From the NCBI GenBank assembly GCA_020347085.1, contig CP070769.1, positions 454,791 to 460,353 of the forward strand: a stretch of 5,563 nucleotides of DNA. The letters run 5' to 3'. Positions 5,407-5,563 of this stretch are shown here, piece after piece (within the stretch, counting starts at the first letter, position 1; the number at the start of each line of letters is the position of its first letter). A program made the position numbers and the translations under genes. The DNA is from Desulfobacterales bacterium. Lineage in GTDB: Bacteria; Desulfobacterota; Desulfobacteria; Desulfobacterales; C00003060. The notes beneath the pieces were generated by a model that did not search any database, was not told where the DNA came from, and was given only the letters and a program-made list of their open reading frames with translations.

Positions 5407-5563
5407 CTATTCCAGTAACGGATCCATCGTCAGAGCCGGATGGCCTTTCTCTTCAAGAAAGGGGAGGATTTCCTCTTCAGTCGTTCCTATAGTCTCATCC
5501 GCAATCATATCCGGCAGATCCGGGATGCCGACTTCTTCTGCCCGTTGCTTCAAGCGTTCCCCA
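5407..5563 (-). CDS. acsB: Acetyl-CoA synthase (CO dehydrogenase/acetyl-CoA synthase beta subunit), C-terminal 51 residues
   Basis: The frame is open from the right edge of the window to TAG at 5409-5407, giving 51 residues. It ends in EEKGHPALTMDPLLE, nearly the same as the end of Moorella AcsB (EEKGHPALTMDP then two hydrophobic residues), and contains IADETIGTTEEEILPFL, also typical of the C-terminal domain. AcsB assembles acetyl-CoA from CO, the methyl group supplied by the corrinoid protein, and CoA at its Ni-Ni-[4Fe-4S] A-cluster. The A-cluster cysteines lie upstream, outside the window, so catalytic competence cannot be judged. It is the first visible gene of the run acsB-acsC-acsE. Identification rests on a short but highly characteristic peptide. 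Confidence 0.9.
   Translation of the reverse strand, partial: GERLKQRAEEVGIPDLPDMIADETIGTTEEEILPFLEEKGHPALTMDPLLE

Noticed and set aside
5283..5492. Plus-strand open frame of 69 codons crossing the inverted-repeat arm and the acsB end
   Set aside because: It overlaps the conserved acsB C-terminus in antisense and begins inside the repeat element, with a non-protein-like composition after the arm.

Overview
The window carries one tightly packed, minus-strand gene cluster from an anaerobe that uses the Wood-Ljungdahl (reductive acetyl-CoA) pathway. Read in the direction of transcription (right to left), it holds the last 51 codons of acsB (acetyl-CoA synthase), acsC (large subunit of the corrinoid iron-sulfur protein), acsE (methyltetrahydrofolate:corrinoid protein methyltransferase), a membrane-bound HdrC-like electron-transfer protein, an HdrB-like CCG-domain protein, and the first 14 codons of a further gene that runs off the left edge. 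No real gene is seen on the plus strand. The gene content, the NarI/HdrC/HdrB-type module and the repeat-rich spacers suggest a deltaproteobacterial lineage (Desulfobacterota, for example an autotrophic or syntrophic sulfate reducer). That assignment is inference, because the window has no taxonomic marker.

Layout: 5407-5563 is the acsB 3' end. 5161-5406 is a 246-bp spacer filled by an element with perfect 26-bp inverted-repeat arms. 3814-5160 is acsC. 3665-3813 is a spacer of degenerate short repeats, with the acsE ribosome-binding site at its acsE end. 2765-3664 is acsE. About 1033-2760 encodes the membrane HdrC-like protein; its N-terminus is difficult because the frame is open 62 codons upstream of the first ATG and encodes a transmembrane helix there. 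120-1016 is the hdrB-like gene. 44-119 is a short spacer, and 1-43 is the start of the next gene.

How the genes work together: AcsE moves the methyl group from methyl-tetrahydrofolate to the cobalt of the AcsC-containing corrinoid protein, which delivers it to the A-cluster of AcsB for acetyl-CoA synthesis (or the reverse, in acetate oxidation). The two downstream genes look like a membrane heterodisulfide-reductase-type unit. The first has a NarI-like cytochrome b domain, a periplasmic loop with one c-type haem motif, and four cytoplasmic [4Fe-4S] sites; the second is a soluble CCG protein. Their placement suggests electron exchange between the quinone pool or periplasm and a cytoplasmic step linked to the pathway; the actual substrate cannot be read from the sequence.

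The most interesting points are the long inverted repeat between acsB and acsC, the missing conventional start codon of the membrane protein, the haem c motif inside the NarI-like domain, and an altered cysteine motif in the HdrB-like protein.
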